DNA of 64,000 nucleotides from Carallia brachiata (lineage: Eukaryota > Streptophyta > Magnoliopsida > Malpighiales > Rhizophoraceae), in NCBI GenBank assembly GCA_021464245.1, contig JADCRB010000069.1, forward strand, positions 3,672,395 through 3,736,394, in the 5' to 3' direction. Shown here piece by piece: positions 1 through 12,807 of this stretch. The position numbers and the translations under genes are program-made. The notes under the pieces were generated by a model that was not told where the DNA came from, searched no databases, and worked only from the letters and a program-made list of their open reading frames with translations. Within the stretch, counting starts at the first letter, position 1; each line of letters opens with the position of its first letter.

Positions 1-3000
1 AAAAAAGAAACAAAATTACGTTTTTGTTGCATGCTGTCATGCCTAATTAGAATGCTTGTTGGATTTGTAGTCACTCTAAGCAGGATTCAATTGGAAATGA
101 GAGTATCTGCAGCAAGATAGGTATAACGCTTATTAGAGATAAATTGAGGGAGTGATAATGTGTTTAGTTTGGACGTGTCCTAACATAGAGTGGGGTGACC
201 AAATTCAGATAGTTTGTAAAAGAAGAGGGAGTGGAAGACTTAAGTTGACATCAAAATATTTAGTTGGAAAGAATTTAGAATAATTAGATCTCATGCTTAG
301 TGCATAATAGAATAAAATAACGATGAATATTCATATAAACTTAATTAAATTTAAATTTAAAACTTTCATGTTGTTGGAATACTGTTGTGACTAATAATAG
401 CCTAATAGCCAAGTGAAAAAAAGGCAGTCCCAACATACCAGACTCTCATCTTGGGAATTTTGAAAAAAGAATGATCAAATGTAATGTATATAGTCTTATA
501 TAAAAATTTTACTATTACACTAACACTCGGCTTTACATTTAGATGGATTGTTGTAAGAAGACCGGCTATCACAAACAGCGAACACAAAAGATTGTAAAGT
601 AACAGATAAAAGACCAAAAGAATCAGAGAACGAGACATTTTAGGATACTGAATATTTGAAACATTAATACGGAGCTCTGGTTTGGTGTCTCTTGCAAAGA
701 ATACCTCAGACCGCAGATTTTACGATTTTGTTTTTATCTAAAATGTAAATTTGAAAACATCGTCTGAAAAGTGTAGACTGCCACGTTTCAGCGGATTCTT
801 GTATCCATCGCTTAAGATCGTCTTGATTTCGTCACCTTTGTTTATCGTTTGATCATTGGATGGATTGATTTCTGTGACAACTGCATTGATTTCCACGGAG
901 CCAACTTGTGAATTTAGTATTAATGGGACTAACCGTCAATCTTGTGCACACTTCGTATCCATTTCGGCAAGCAGTTTATAGAAGTAAAATCGTTTACACT
1001 TTTTAAAAAATACTTAGTAGATGTAAATTAAGCGAGTTTAAAAAATAATCAAAATTATATGAACTGTCGTATAATTGAATTTAAAAAAATTAACAAATAA
1101 ATAAATTATTATATACTATCAAATGAATTATATTTGTATTAATGTCCTTATAACCTAAATACACACAGTCATACTCATTTTTTTTAATGCAAAACTCATT
1201 AGCTATCAAATCGGAAGAGTATATCAAATTTGAGATTTGCCTAAGCTATCAAAATTTGTGATTGCCTATATCAGTGAGACACTATGCTTTCATCTTCTTG
1301 CCAGGCTGTACCTTGGTTCATCTTCTTTTCTTAAACAATTTTGGCCTAGTGCCTGCATAAAGTCAATGACTGCATTTTCTTTTTTAATTTATATGCTAAA
1401 AACAAATTCCTGATGAATTTCTATGTCTTTTCTACACAAAACTCAAGTCTAAGTAAGAGTCCAAATAATTCTAGTACTAAATCTTATGATTAATCGCCTA
1501 CACACAAATGTTTTGAACGGGACGAGAACAATGGACTTAGCATTGTGCACGAGAGATGGCCTGTGCTGTCATGTGTGTGTGCGTTGAGCATGTTGCTTGA
1601 GCATTTGTGATCGTGAGAGTGTGGTGTTCTTTTGGCCCCTGAATCACACCGCACAAAGTTATTGTCATTTTGCTATCTAAAAATTCCTTAATTGCGGGGA
1701 TTAAGTTTAGTTGACGTAATAGAAATGGTATACTTTTTACTACAAAGATTAAAGGTTTGAACTTTAATTTTTTTTTACACGTATCTACTTTATCTACGAT
1801 AAAAAAAAAGAAAAGGTTCCTTAATTGTCGGACGGATACGTAAGCAGTGAAGTGATGTGCATTATTTGCTATTTTCTGCCTTTTGCTTTTTCTAGTTTGT
1901 ATCGAAACCGAAAGGCTTTTTATAGATTTGTATGTAGAACTATACGGCAGGCATGTATAGCATTGGGAGTCCAATTGATTTAAGTAACCCTCATGAGTGA
2001 GAGACAGAAGGCTATAGATGAGACAGAGGACGTCGCTTTGTCGCAACGAATGATTAGATGTACTCAATATTAGATGTACTCAATATTTTACTCTTATTAT
2101 TAACTTTTTTAACAAATTCGACCCCGGAGATACTCCACGTTTATAAGCAGCAAAAATTCACAGTTTTGCAGCGAAGAGGAAGAAAACGGTGGTTCTACTT
2201 TTAAAAAGGGCAGTTGAATGGACAGATGTTGGTTGACAGATTATATTCATATATTGTTAATTTATGTAATTGTAAATATATTTTTAATTATAATTAAAAA
2301 ATATAAGTAAAAAAATAATAATACTTTTTTGTATTATTTTTTATTAAAATTACATAAAATATACTTTTAATTATGTAAAATGTGAATTTAGACATTGCCT
2401 GCCCACCAACTTTTCCGTTTAACAAAATATAACAATTATATAGATTTTGTCTCGTTATTTTGTTCAGTTTCAGCTAGGACGCTTCCTAGTTTTTGTTTTA
2501 GTTATTAAAATCACAAATATTTAACATTTTTTTGAGTTTCGGCTAATGGGCCTGAAAGGTTTATAACTATACAGTAGCAGTTCATTACACTTTTATTTCG
2601 AACAAAGGATCAACCCAAAAACACCAAAAAAAACAAAAAAATGGCCGACACATATTGGACTCTCTGCACATTAGCAAATAGTTGGGTTGGCCGCATTACC
2701 CACGAATCAAATCGAGGAGAAAGTTAAAAAGTGACTAACGTCTAAGTGTAAGTGGTAAGGGTGTGCCAACACTACCTTGAGTAAAAAAAAAAAAAATTTA
2801 AGTATTAAGTTATAAAAAAAAGACCTCTAAATAGTAAAAAAAAATCAAAAGAAAAAATTCAAATATTATTTTGCATTGGAATTAATTTATTACTAGAATA
2901 TTAAATTAGGAACTAGTCCTAAAATTACTGTCTCTGTAAATGAGGTATGAAATTGTTTCAGTCTTTATTTATTGTATGATGAATTTTTTTTTTGATAATA

Positions 3001-3120
3001 TTGTATGAGGAATTGGTTTATGATAAAATATTAAAATCTATCCTGTGACTCCTGTCACAGATATGTAATAATTCGCTATAAAAATCCCAAAATTTTCGAA
3101 TTTTCGGTTGATTGTGCTCT
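1..3120. other. AT-rich intergenic region, no supported gene
   Basis: I see no complete gene here. The longest open frame (minus strand, about 1537-2067) has low-complexity, unbiased composition and no recognisable domain, so I treat it as chance. A shorter minus-strand frame, 738-935, reads like a real protein tail and is listed under findings. A perfect 16-bp direct repeat lies at 2055-2086, and several A/T homopolymer tracts occur at 2780-2860. The last 300 bases lead into the SSRP1 promoter. Confidence 0.6.
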
Positions 3121-3392
3121 CTAACACGTGGCAACTTCTCATTTGCAGAAACCCCCACCGCCTAACGGTGAGTCGGTGACTCCCCGAAAGGCGCAGCTTA
3201 GGAAATCGCCGTCTGCTTTGGCGCCACCAGCCAAAAAATGGGACTCCACTCCACGGCGACTTTTTAATCCCTCCAAAATAAAATCATTTCCTATATAAAT
3301 CATCGGCGGTCGTCGTCGTCGTCGTCGTCTCTCTCTCTCTCTCTCTTTCTCTCTCAACTGTGCCTCTTTCTCGATCTTGCTGAGGCGGGCCA
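3121..3392 (+). promoter_or_regulatory. SSRP1 promoter and 5' leader: G-box, TATA box, GTC/CT microsatellite
   Basis: A palindromic G-box core CACGTG lies at 3125-3130 and a TATA-box-like TATAAAT at 3293-3299. Downstream, a (GTC)n repeat (3309-3329) runs into a (CT)n tract up to about 3355, just before the ATG at 3393. CT-rich leaders next to the start codon are common in plant housekeeping genes. The spacing of TATA box, pyrimidine tract and ATG is consistent with a short transcribed leader. G-box use by bZIP or bHLH factors is general knowledge, not shown here. Confidence 0.6.
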
Positions 3393-6300
3393 ATGACTGA
3401 CGGTCACCTCTTCAACAATATCTCCCTCGGCGGCCGTGGCGGCACCGTAAGCTCCGCTGTCTTCCTCTCCCTGTCTTTCTTTCTCTTTTTTCGTTTCGCA
3501 TTCTTTTTTCTTTGTCAGTTCAGTGAAGCTCGAATCTTGTTTTTTTTCTTTTTCGTTGTTTCCGGTTTTCCTGTAATTTTTTTGTAGGGAACCAATTTTG
3601 CTTGTAGGAAACCCTATCTTTAGTGGTTCTTTAAATATATTTTTAGTGGCCTTTGGTGATTTGGTTTGGTAGGGACTGGAATGCATGAATTTTGCTTCTT
3701 GAAAACCCTAATTTCTTTTAAAGTTCTTTTTTTTTTTTATCGTTTTTTTTTTTTCGCCTAATTTTCTGTGTTGTCTTCTACTCAACAAAAGGGCAAATTG
3801 ATTGGGTCCGACACTTCTCGTGCAATTACAAATTTTGTGAGCAATTGGAAGTTTGGGCTTTGTCATTCATGGGGAATTATGAGAGAAAATTTCATTTGAA
3901 ACTTTGGTGGGGTGTCCTGTAGTTAGAAGCGTGAAAGTTTAGTTTGTTGATTGCGGCAATAATTATTTTCCCATGAAGATTCATATTTAGAGCCTAAGCC
4001 ATTTGCTGCTTGAAGTTGTTATGTCGGCCAATTGATGTGAAATTGAGAGACAAAGAGGTTTAGGACCTTTTAGGCACTTGTGATTCCAACTGTGGCTTTT
4101 CCTGCTAGTTTTGGACTGCAATTTAACGAGTTTTATTGAAGTATTCTTATTTTCTGTGTCTGTCAATTCTGTTGGAGATGAATATGGCCGGAATAATGTT
4201 TTTGTATATGCATTTTGTTGTGAATTGCAGAACCCTGGACAGCTTAAGATAATTCAGGGGGGATCCTATGGAAGAAACAAGGGGGTGGTAAAGCAGTGGA
4301 AGTTGATAAAAGTGATATATTAGGAGTAACATGGATGAAGGTCCCAAGGAGTAACCAGCTTGGGGTTCAGGTCAAAGATGGACTATACTACAAGTTCACT
4401 GGATTCCGTGACCAGGTATCTCTCTTTCTACCTCATTTATGTTACATTTGGTTTTCCATTTGTTTGGTAAATTGGAACGGATATTTTTAGCTCCCATGTT
4501 AGAGTGCACATTCAATTTGAATGTAAAGGAATTTCATGTCAGACTTTATTTTCTTTTGTGGGAGTGAATATGCTTTTAGGCTCGTCTTAGCTAGCTGCTA
4601 TGAGAGTGTACTTCTAGTCCTAGCTCTCTGGTTTCATGCTCTTACCATCTCATATCTGAACAGATATGTTCGTATATTTTTTATGCCAACATTTTGCGAC
4701 CAAAGTAATTTTGAGGTCTTTGTTGTCTCCCATCCTTTTGTGATACCCAGATTATTGCTAACATGAACATCTTCACCTTTAAATCTTTGCCTTGTAGGAT
4801 GTCACTAGCTTGAGCAATTTTTTTCAGAGCAATTGTGGAATAACACCAGAAGAGAAGCAGCTTTCTGTCAGTGGCCGTAACTGGGGAGATATTGATTTAA
4901 ATGGTAATTGACCTCATTCCCCTTTAGTTTCTGTTGCTGCTACTTTTCTGGCAACTTTTGTTGCATATGTTAGTTAGTTTTCTTTGATCTGAATAATATG
5001 CTTTGTACCTCTCATCTAGTTGTGTTGAACCTCTGGTGATGGCTGCAGGAAATATGCTCACTTTTTTGGTTGGTTCAAAGCAAGCTTTTGAGGTATCTTT
5101 AGCAGATGTCTCGCAAACACAGATGCAAGGGAAGAATGATGTCATCTTGGAGTTCCATGTGGATGATACGACTGGAGCTAATGAAGTATGTTCACCGCCA
5201 TCCTTTTCTAAACTAATTAAGTAATTTCACTCAGTTTTTTGTTTTTTGTTTTTTTTTGTGTGTTCCTTCAAATTGCTTTCCTTACTCATTTAGGTTGGAA
5301 GATGAATTATTCGTGTTACACTACCTTGTCATAGTAATGCTGTTTACGTTATTAACACTTTAGTTATTCTTGCAGAAAGATTCACTGATGGAGATAAGTT
5401 TTCACATACCAAATACCAACACTCAATTTGTTGGTGATGAAAATCGCCCTCCAGCTCAGGTGAGTTTCGTCTTTGCTGCAATTGCATAATTGTAGATGCA
5501 CATTGATAGATCACTTATTCCTTTTAACTTTCTATCAGGTTTTCCGTGACAAAATTATGTCAATGGCGGATGTTGGTGCTGGAGGCGAAGAAGCTGTTGT
5601 GACTTTTGAGGGCATTGCTATCCTCACACCGAGGTAGAAATTTTGAATGTTGTGCAATGGACAGACTGTAATTCGTTATGCGAACACGCAAGCATGATTT
5701 ATGCACGTCTTAGTCTGCTTAGTCATTCCATTTTCCTTTTTCATTCTTTTTAGAGTTACTTTTTAAGTTCTATAAATGAGCTGACGTAAAATTTGCTTTT
5801 TTTAGGGGACGATACAGTGTCGAACTTCATCTCTCATTCTTACGGCTCCAAGGACAGGCCAATGATTTTAAAATTCAGTACAGCAGTGTTGTTCGCCTCT
5901 TTTTGCTGCCAAAGGTTGTTCATTCCTCCCCCCCCCCCCTCCTCAGTTTCTGTAATTTGGTGTGAGCTGATTTTCTATACGACTACTGTTTTTCAATTCC
6001 TAGGCTCTGTCTTCCTATCTTGAATTTCTTGAATGCCTTTGAGAAAATTAATCTTACTAATGATGAAAATCTTATATGATCTTTTTCTGTGATACTCAGT
6101 CTAACCAGCCCCATACGATTGTTGTTGTTACCCTTGATCCGCCCCATCCGTAAGGGGCAGACTTTATATCCTCATATAGTGCTGCAGGTATTTTTGGTGC
6201 ATAGTGTCTGGTCACCTGTTTGGTTGTTCAATCTTTATCCCTCCTAATTTCTATGATCTGAATCTGATAATTAGTTTTTGGTTATTCTCTTTCTCTAGTT

Positions 6301-8314
6301 CGATACTGAGAATGTTGTTCAGAGCAATCTGTCGATGAATGAAGACCTTTTGAACACAAAGTACAAAGACAAGTTAGAACCATCTTATAAGGTAATAGTC
6401 TAGATACTTTTTCCTCGTACGGTTCTCCAAACCTAATGATGAGATATTGTTTTTAAGCCCTTTTGATATGGACAAGTTGCAGTTGTAGTCTCTCACTGTC
6501 ATGGACAGATATTTCAATTAGGAGAGGAATTGGCTTGCTTTAGTAAATTAAGAGTGTTTGTACAATCAGTTTTTCTTTTTTTTTTTATAAAACAGGGACT
6601 AATACATGAAGTGTTCACTACAATATTGCGTGGCTTATCCGGTGCCAAAGTGACTAAGCCAGGAAAATTCCGTAGCTGTCAAGATGGCTATGCTGTGAAG
6701 TCATCCTTGAAGGCTGAGGATGGACTTCTATATCCACTTGAAAAGAGTTTCTTCTTTTTGCCAAAACCTCCTACTCTTATTCTTCATGAGGAGGTAAGTT
6801 TTTAACATGCACACGTTGTAATTTCTTCTGATTGGCATTTGACTGTGTACTCGTATCTTGGAACTGATTTCATATTACTGGTTTGGCGTGTTGATTAAGC
6901 CACACAAACATTGTATGGATATTGACTATGTCCTATTTCCTTTTGGTCCTTGACTTCATCATACCAGATTGACTATGTGGAATTTGAGAGGCATGCTGCT
7001 GGTGGCTCAAATATGCATTACTTTGATCTTCTCATCAGACTTAAAACAGAGCAAGAGCATTTGTTTCGGAACATTCAGAGAAATGAATACCATAATCTCT
7101 TTGATTTTATCAGGTCAGTGGATTCTGGTCTTCCATAAACCATGATTTTGAACTGCATGGTTCAGAGCTTTATATTCTTCTTTGTTCATGCAGTGGGAAG
7201 GGTTTGAGAATTATGAACCTAGGGGATGTGCAAACTAATGGAGTGGCTGCTGTTCTTCAGAATGATGACGATGATGCTGTTGACCCACATCTTGAGCGGA
7301 TCAAGAATGAAGCTGGTGATGAGAGTGATGAAGAGGTGACTCTTTAGTGACTCTTTAGTTAATATACGAGCTGGCATTGTTTTTTTTTTTTTTGTAGGCT
7401 TATAGCTGCAACCACTGTGAATGTTAGCATTTGCATGCATTTGCCTATTGCTTGCTTAAGATAAGGGTTTTTGTACAACTGTTCTCTCACAAATCTATGT
7501 GTTGTGTCACAGGACGAGGATTTTGTTGCTGACAAGGATGATGGAGGGTCCCCCACTGATGATTCTGGGGAGGAAGAATCAGATGCTAGTGAGAGTGGGG
7601 GAGAGAAAGAGGCAAGCCATTTTTTTTTCCATTTTACTTCAGACATCATTGAAATGTTTCTGAAATGTCGTTATATAGTGCATCTCATTCCACATGATGA
7701 CCAATTTCAGAAGCCTGTGAAGAAGGAATCCAAAAGGGAGTCATCCTCTAAGACATTGCCTAAGAAGAAATCCAGAGATGGAGGAGAAGAGTCCTCAAAG
7801 AATAAAAAGCCAAAAAAGAAGAAGGACCCAAATGCGCCAAAGAAGGCCATGAATGGTTACATGTTCTTCTCACAAGTGGAAAGGGAGGTGGGTTGATTTT
7901 CTTTAAAATTTAGGTTTGAAAGATTATTTTCTTCACTGTTTTTGGTCTGTGGGTATGCTACAAATTGAATGGTGTTGGTTGGCAACAGAATGTTAAGAAA
8001 AATAATCCTGGAATTGCATTTGGAGAGATTACAAGAGCAATTGGAGACAAGTGGAAAAGCATGACTGGTACTCTTCTGTTGTTTAGTTCATCCTTGGTCC
8101 TTGTAATGAGTTGCTTGAAAGTTACTCTGAATTGTGCCCCATTTATCAAATGTTTTCACTATTTGGTTTTGCTCTTTGACATGCAGCTGAGGAGAAAGAA
8201 CCATATGAAGCAATGGCTCGAGCAGATAAAAAACGTTACAAAGAAGAAGTCAGCGGCTACAAGAACCCACAACCGATGAATATAGACTCAGGAAATGAGT
8301 CTGAGAGTCCGTAG
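3393..8314 (+). CDS. SSRP1: FACT complex subunit SSRP1 (16 exons, two frameshifts in this sequence)
   Basis: HMG-box subunit of FACT, the nuclear histone chaperone that works with SPT16 to loosen and rebuild nucleosomes during transcription and replication. Exons: 3393-3446, 4231-4415, 4798-4903, 5049-5185, 5376-5459, 5539-5633, 5806-5914, 6100-6187, 6299-6391, 6596-6793, 6968-7113, 7194-7335, 7513-7611, 7711-7887, 7989-8067, 8187-8314. After repair of the frame the product is about 639 aa, the usual plant length. Order: N-terminal SSRP1/Pob3 PH-like domain (start [18 protein letters not shown]), middle tandem-PH region, acidic stretch around residues 440-500, lysine-rich linker, and HMG box at about 550-618 ([16 protein letters not shown]), then a short serine/acidic tail. 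Exon phases join cleanly. Exon 2 lacks one base near 4250 and exon 8 has one C too many at 6142-6145; each would truncate the protein. The intron after exon 13 begins with GC rather than GT. The deviations look like sequence error or very recent decay, because all other exons are intact. Confidence 0.93.
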
Positions 8315-9035
8315 ATTGCAGTAGTAGTTCTTCAGCTTTTTCTTTTTCCCCTCTGTTTACCATCATGTTGTTTGATCTGGTATATTTATGCATCCAATTG
8401 TCTTGTATTATCAATATTGGTGGCCTCTATCGCTGTTGTTCTCCTGTGCCCATTTGTCTGTTTGGGCTGACTGAGTCAGGAAATCAATTCCCTGTGCTGA
8501 GAGAATTTAGGTCCCAACTGAAAGGATTCTGCTTCTAAGAAGACGGGAGTTTTTTTTTCTCTGAGCAGTGGCATTTGTCTCTCGTATGTTCTTCCTTGGC
8601 ATGAATGTTAACTCGGGAAGAAAATGGGCAAAGTGGCCTAGAACATAAATGCAGATTTTGCTAAACCTAAATGGGCAAAATTTATTATCTAATTGATACA
8701 GATACCGTGCAAAAGAAAAGGAAGGAGGAAATCGAAATCAAAAGCTGTAATTAGAGGAACACTAGAAATGGCGTGCTAGTAGTACTAAACGATAAATAAG
8801 ATGTTGAAATACAATGAGCGGCAATTGATTCTGCCTTTTAAACAACTTCCTACTCTGGACGACAGTTTCGTTTCTGTCTCTCTAATAACATCCCTATTCC
8901 TGGCTATAAACCAAACACTTTGAAACATAATATTGCTATACTTCTACACAAGCATGCCCCCCTGCTCCATACATTCCTACATCTATCCTGTTTTGCTTCA
9001 GGTTCCAGAAATAGCCATGGTCCATGAGAGGCTTT
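8315..9035. other. Intergenic: convergent 3' ends of SSRP1 and pectate lyase
   Basis: SSRP1 (plus) and the pectate lyase (minus) converge here, so the 721 bases should hold both 3' untranslated regions. Nothing else coding is visible. Confidence 0.6.
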
Positions 9036-11103
9036 CTAACATCTTTTGCCACGCCTGCAATTCAGTGCTCCTGCGAAGAGTGTCATCCTAGTCGCGTAAG
9101 CACCAGGCTTTGGTTTGATCATGAACTTCTTGTGTGGTTTCTTCACGTGAGGGTCCCCAGATTCAACAAAGAATGCCCCATTCATAAAAAGATCATTCTC
9201 TGATCTCCAGGGCCAAGTTTTCCATTGGTCTTCGGATGCATAGTCCCTCTTGGTCACCTACATATCAGAAGAAAATCATGTGCACATAATTACAAATTCT
9301 TCTACGCATTATTTAGATAGTGGATAAAGTACATGAAAGTTCATTTTTCTACCTCTTTTAGATTAAACTCATCCGGTGCGATAAAGCGGTTACCCTGGCT
9401 AATAATGGTGGGATGCTGGCTGCCTCCAATGGCGTACAGGCGCCAATGGGTGTAGTCATTGTTAACCACATGGAAGAAACCCCATCTGCATCTTGGCATC
9501 CTCTGCACCAATCCCTGACCAAAGTGGTTGAATGCAATTGTGACTTGCATCTTTTCATCCCCCGCAAAGCTATCGCTCGCACCCAAAAGGATCACCTGCA
9601 TAATCCCACCAATGAAGCCTTATTAGTTATTACCATTATTGTGCAATTATGTCTCACAGCTGCATTAGCATATAGATATGCAGATACTTATAATTCATCA
9701 ATCCTATATCATGATGTAAACCAAGACTAATCTTAGTACGGAATGGAAATTGCAAGTATGTGCAATGTGATTGTGAATAGCATGACTTACATCATTGTGA
9801 TGAGTGAAGTGGGAATTTGAAATGGTGACTGCAGAGGATCCTTGGATTGCATCAATGAGCCCATCTTGGCAATTAGACATAGAAACATGGTCGATCCAAA
9901 TATTGGTCGACCCGAAGATGGAAATTCCATCACCATCACTGGTAGTCCTGATTCCAATGTGGTCTACGGAGTCCCTGATCATGCCACCAGAAGCCATAAC
10001 AATATGGTGAATCCTTACGCCATGGATGATCACATTGCGCACGAATTGAATGGTAATGCCGGCGCCATGGGAGACATGGACTTTGGCTCCGCGGCCATCA
10101 ATGGTCTTGTCGTTGGTCATGATGAGCTCCTTGGACAGCCTGATGTTCATGTCGCGTGCAAATATGATCCACAATGGCCCCTTTTGGATGACGGCGTGCC
10201 GGAGAGTCCCAGGTCTGGGGTTCTGGACATCATTGTCTGAGCAGTCTGTGACAACATAGATCTTTCCTTTTAATCCCCCGGTTGTCCTGCGAGCGAAACC
10301 AAGTGCACATTTTGCGAGAAGCTTGCGGTTTCGAGCCCAGTTTTTGCGGCATCTCCAGCACCGGTCAATTGGGTTGGTCGCTTGGCACGGACCTCTGTAC
10401 TTAGCCTTTCCTTGGCTCAGGTTCCTCCTAGTGCTGTTGGCGATCTCTGGAATCTCAACCTCGTCATTTCTGCTCCAACAAACATCAAATGTGGCACACA
10501 TTAAACATATGTTTCTAAATTTTTTAAATAGTCTAATAGTATCTAGGATTCAAACCTCATATTCCTTAGTTCTAATTGGCTCCATTTTATGCAGCTAAAA
10601 ATAACATCAAAATTTTCTAATTTGCCACACGAGGACATAAAAAAAAATTAAATGAGATTCGGCTAAAATTACAAAAAAAATGTTAAATTGGTTCTGTTAG
10701 ATGTAAAACTTCTCTCTGTTATACTCAGAAACCAAAAAGATAGAGTAAATATAGCAAGCAACATTGAGTACACCAAAAATTATTCATAAATGGACGTGGA
10801 TATGCTAAGTGGTGTGTGCATGAACTTGAGAGTTTATGCACTATTTTTGATTGTGCGTGTAAAAAACCTTTGTTTAACAAACATTCAGAGAATGGTTTTA
10901 GATATTCACAAGTCGGCAACTTCATAATTGAATTCTTCTGTGACGTTTTCCGGGGTCGGTACATAGGCATCCAGGAGATTCTTCCTGGCTTCCTCTGCTC
11001 GTTTCTGCCACACCTCATCAAAATAGCCAATGCCTGCCCGTAGGCTCGGAATCATGGTGGCAAAAGAAAATAGAAACATCAGCATTAGCTTAGACATCTC
11101 CAT
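9036..11103 (-). CDS. Pectate lyase, pollen (LAT59-like) type, secreted
   Basis: Secreted polysaccharide lyase family 1 enzyme that cleaves de-esterified homogalacturonan in the cell wall by beta-elimination. Four exons on the minus strand: 10910-11103, 9791-10469, 9353-9595, 9036-9257, with consistent phases and 445 codons. A hydrophobic signal peptide covers about residues 1-23. Residues 24-65 match the short N-terminal domain typical of pollen pectate lyases ([16 protein letters not shown]). The catalytic beta-helix domain follows, with [13 protein letters not shown], the [10 protein letters not shown] segment, the calcium-binding [17 protein letters not shown] region and the [19 protein letters not shown] motif that carries the catalytic arginine. 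No stop or frameshift interrupts it. By family knowledge such enzymes act in pollen-tube growth or wall loosening. The pollen assignment rests on the N-terminal domain and overall similarity, so tissue is an inference. Confidence 0.93.
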
Positions 11104-12807
11104 CTTGGTGTCCGCAATCTTTCCTTTTTTTTAGTCCTTGCCCAAACAAACAAAAAAGAAATATTTCTTTTCTTTTCTTTTCTGGTTTTTTTTGTTTTTT
11201 CTGTTTTGTATATGATAACCCCTTTGAATTTGTTATTATTCTGTGATGAAAAATAATTGAACTTAGGCAAAATGAAGATGAAGGTCTAGGGTTGAACCTT
11301 TGGCTTTAATGGTTAAAATGGCAACGTGGGTTCACACCACACTTGACCAAATAGTATTTTGACGGCTATATTTGAATTACTAATTAAGCGCTCAGCACGT
11401 CTACGCCTTGGTTTTTTATAACACAGTTGTTTTGAAAAAAAAAAAAAAAAAGACTATTCAATTGTTCTTTTGGACCTAAATTTAGAAGCAAGCGCAGACT
11501 TTGGGTGGCCATTGTGTCTCAACCATTGACTGTTTAATTAACTAATGGTTTGTGTTCTATGTCTAAAGAGGGTGTCCAAATAACAAGTGTAATTTTGTGT
11601 GCTAAGGTTCCATAGGAATCCCACATGCATGGATGGTTGCTCCATCCCTACTAAATTTTGTTTGGTTTGGAAGTGGATGTTCACTACCCTTTAATTCTGT
11701 TCTTTATTTAGATGAGTTGTTACTTGGCCTTAGTTGACTAAATTGTACCAGTTTCTTTAGATAGCTTATAACCTCCATTTAAGCCCAAAATGCTATAATT
11801 GGAATTTCGCATAATTTCAATGATCCACAAAATCAGCATATTAATTATGCTCTTTGAGCTTAAAAAAAATAAAAAGAATTACACTCTTTGAGCTAATTAC
11901 ACACCAATTTTTTTGTTGTTGCCTTTAGACGGATACGATTTTGCATAGTCCGCAGAAAGTGTTCCCTTTGGTCAAAGAAATGAACAAAAAAAGGGAAAGT
12001 GTTGCCATTCAATGTCATGGTTGTGGGATGGTGAGCATATACTGCTAACGAATCAAGCATCCGTGTTCGTGTGTGTGTATAATATCCCAATAAAATTGCT
12101 AAATTTAACTTCTAAAGTCAAAACACGTCTTAAAATGAAATTTGCAAATGAAATATATATTGCAATTAGCAGTTAAAATAAAGCAGTGAATTGTTGTTCT
12201 TGATCTTCCAAAAAATTTTATTTTATTTGTCATTCATTAAACAGAATAGGAGCATGAGGAAGAAAGGCACTCTGATGCAACCTAGTTAGGTAAATTAATC
12301 ACGTGCTTATACTTAAGCAAGCACAGGATTGATAGTAACAGTCTTGGAAATACCCAAAAAAGTTTGGAGATCGTTTCAGACGAATACTATTGCAGATGCT
12401 CGGATTTATGTAATACGAAACTTCAAATTTCGACACAAGCAAGCGTGTGAAAGTTCAAGCAGAAATTGCAATACGGAAGTGAGCTTCTAAGCTTACTTTC
12501 TTTTGATGCTTTATGGTTTCTTTAACGTACAACAGTGCTTGAATACCGTAGGGAACTCGAATCTTAGATGCATCCCTTCCTGTATTCAAGCTTTAACAAT
12601 TTGATCATGCAGTACAAAAAATTCATGGCATTAGCGGCAATGGAACTCGGTACCTGAGAGTTTAAACTTTCAGAGCCCCCAAACCATAAATCACCATCGC
12701 AAGTTACAGTAAGGAAAAACTGCAACTTACCACCCATCTCTTCGCTCGGTTCTACAGACGGAAGGAAAAAGAGATGGCACCACAAACCTCAATAATTTGT
12801 AAATGCG
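11104..12807. other. Intergenic region between pectate lyase and AIR synthetase
   Basis: Promoter of the pectate lyase (minus strand, upstream from 11104) and 3' flank of the AIR synthetase gene (below 12808). It holds an A17 run near 11437-11453 and AT-rich tracts. The minus-strand frame at 12564-12785 has no recognisable motif and probably overlaps 3' untranslated sequence. No other gene is supported. Confidence 0.55.

Noticed and set aside
1537..2067. 176-codon open frame on the minus strand
   Set aside because: No domain, low-complexity composition with Phe and Lys runs derived from A/T tracts, and no promoter or splice context; it reads as chance.
9413..10598. Plus-strand open frames across the pectate lyase locus
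   Set aside because: Antisense shadows of the well supported pectate lyase exons on the minus strand.
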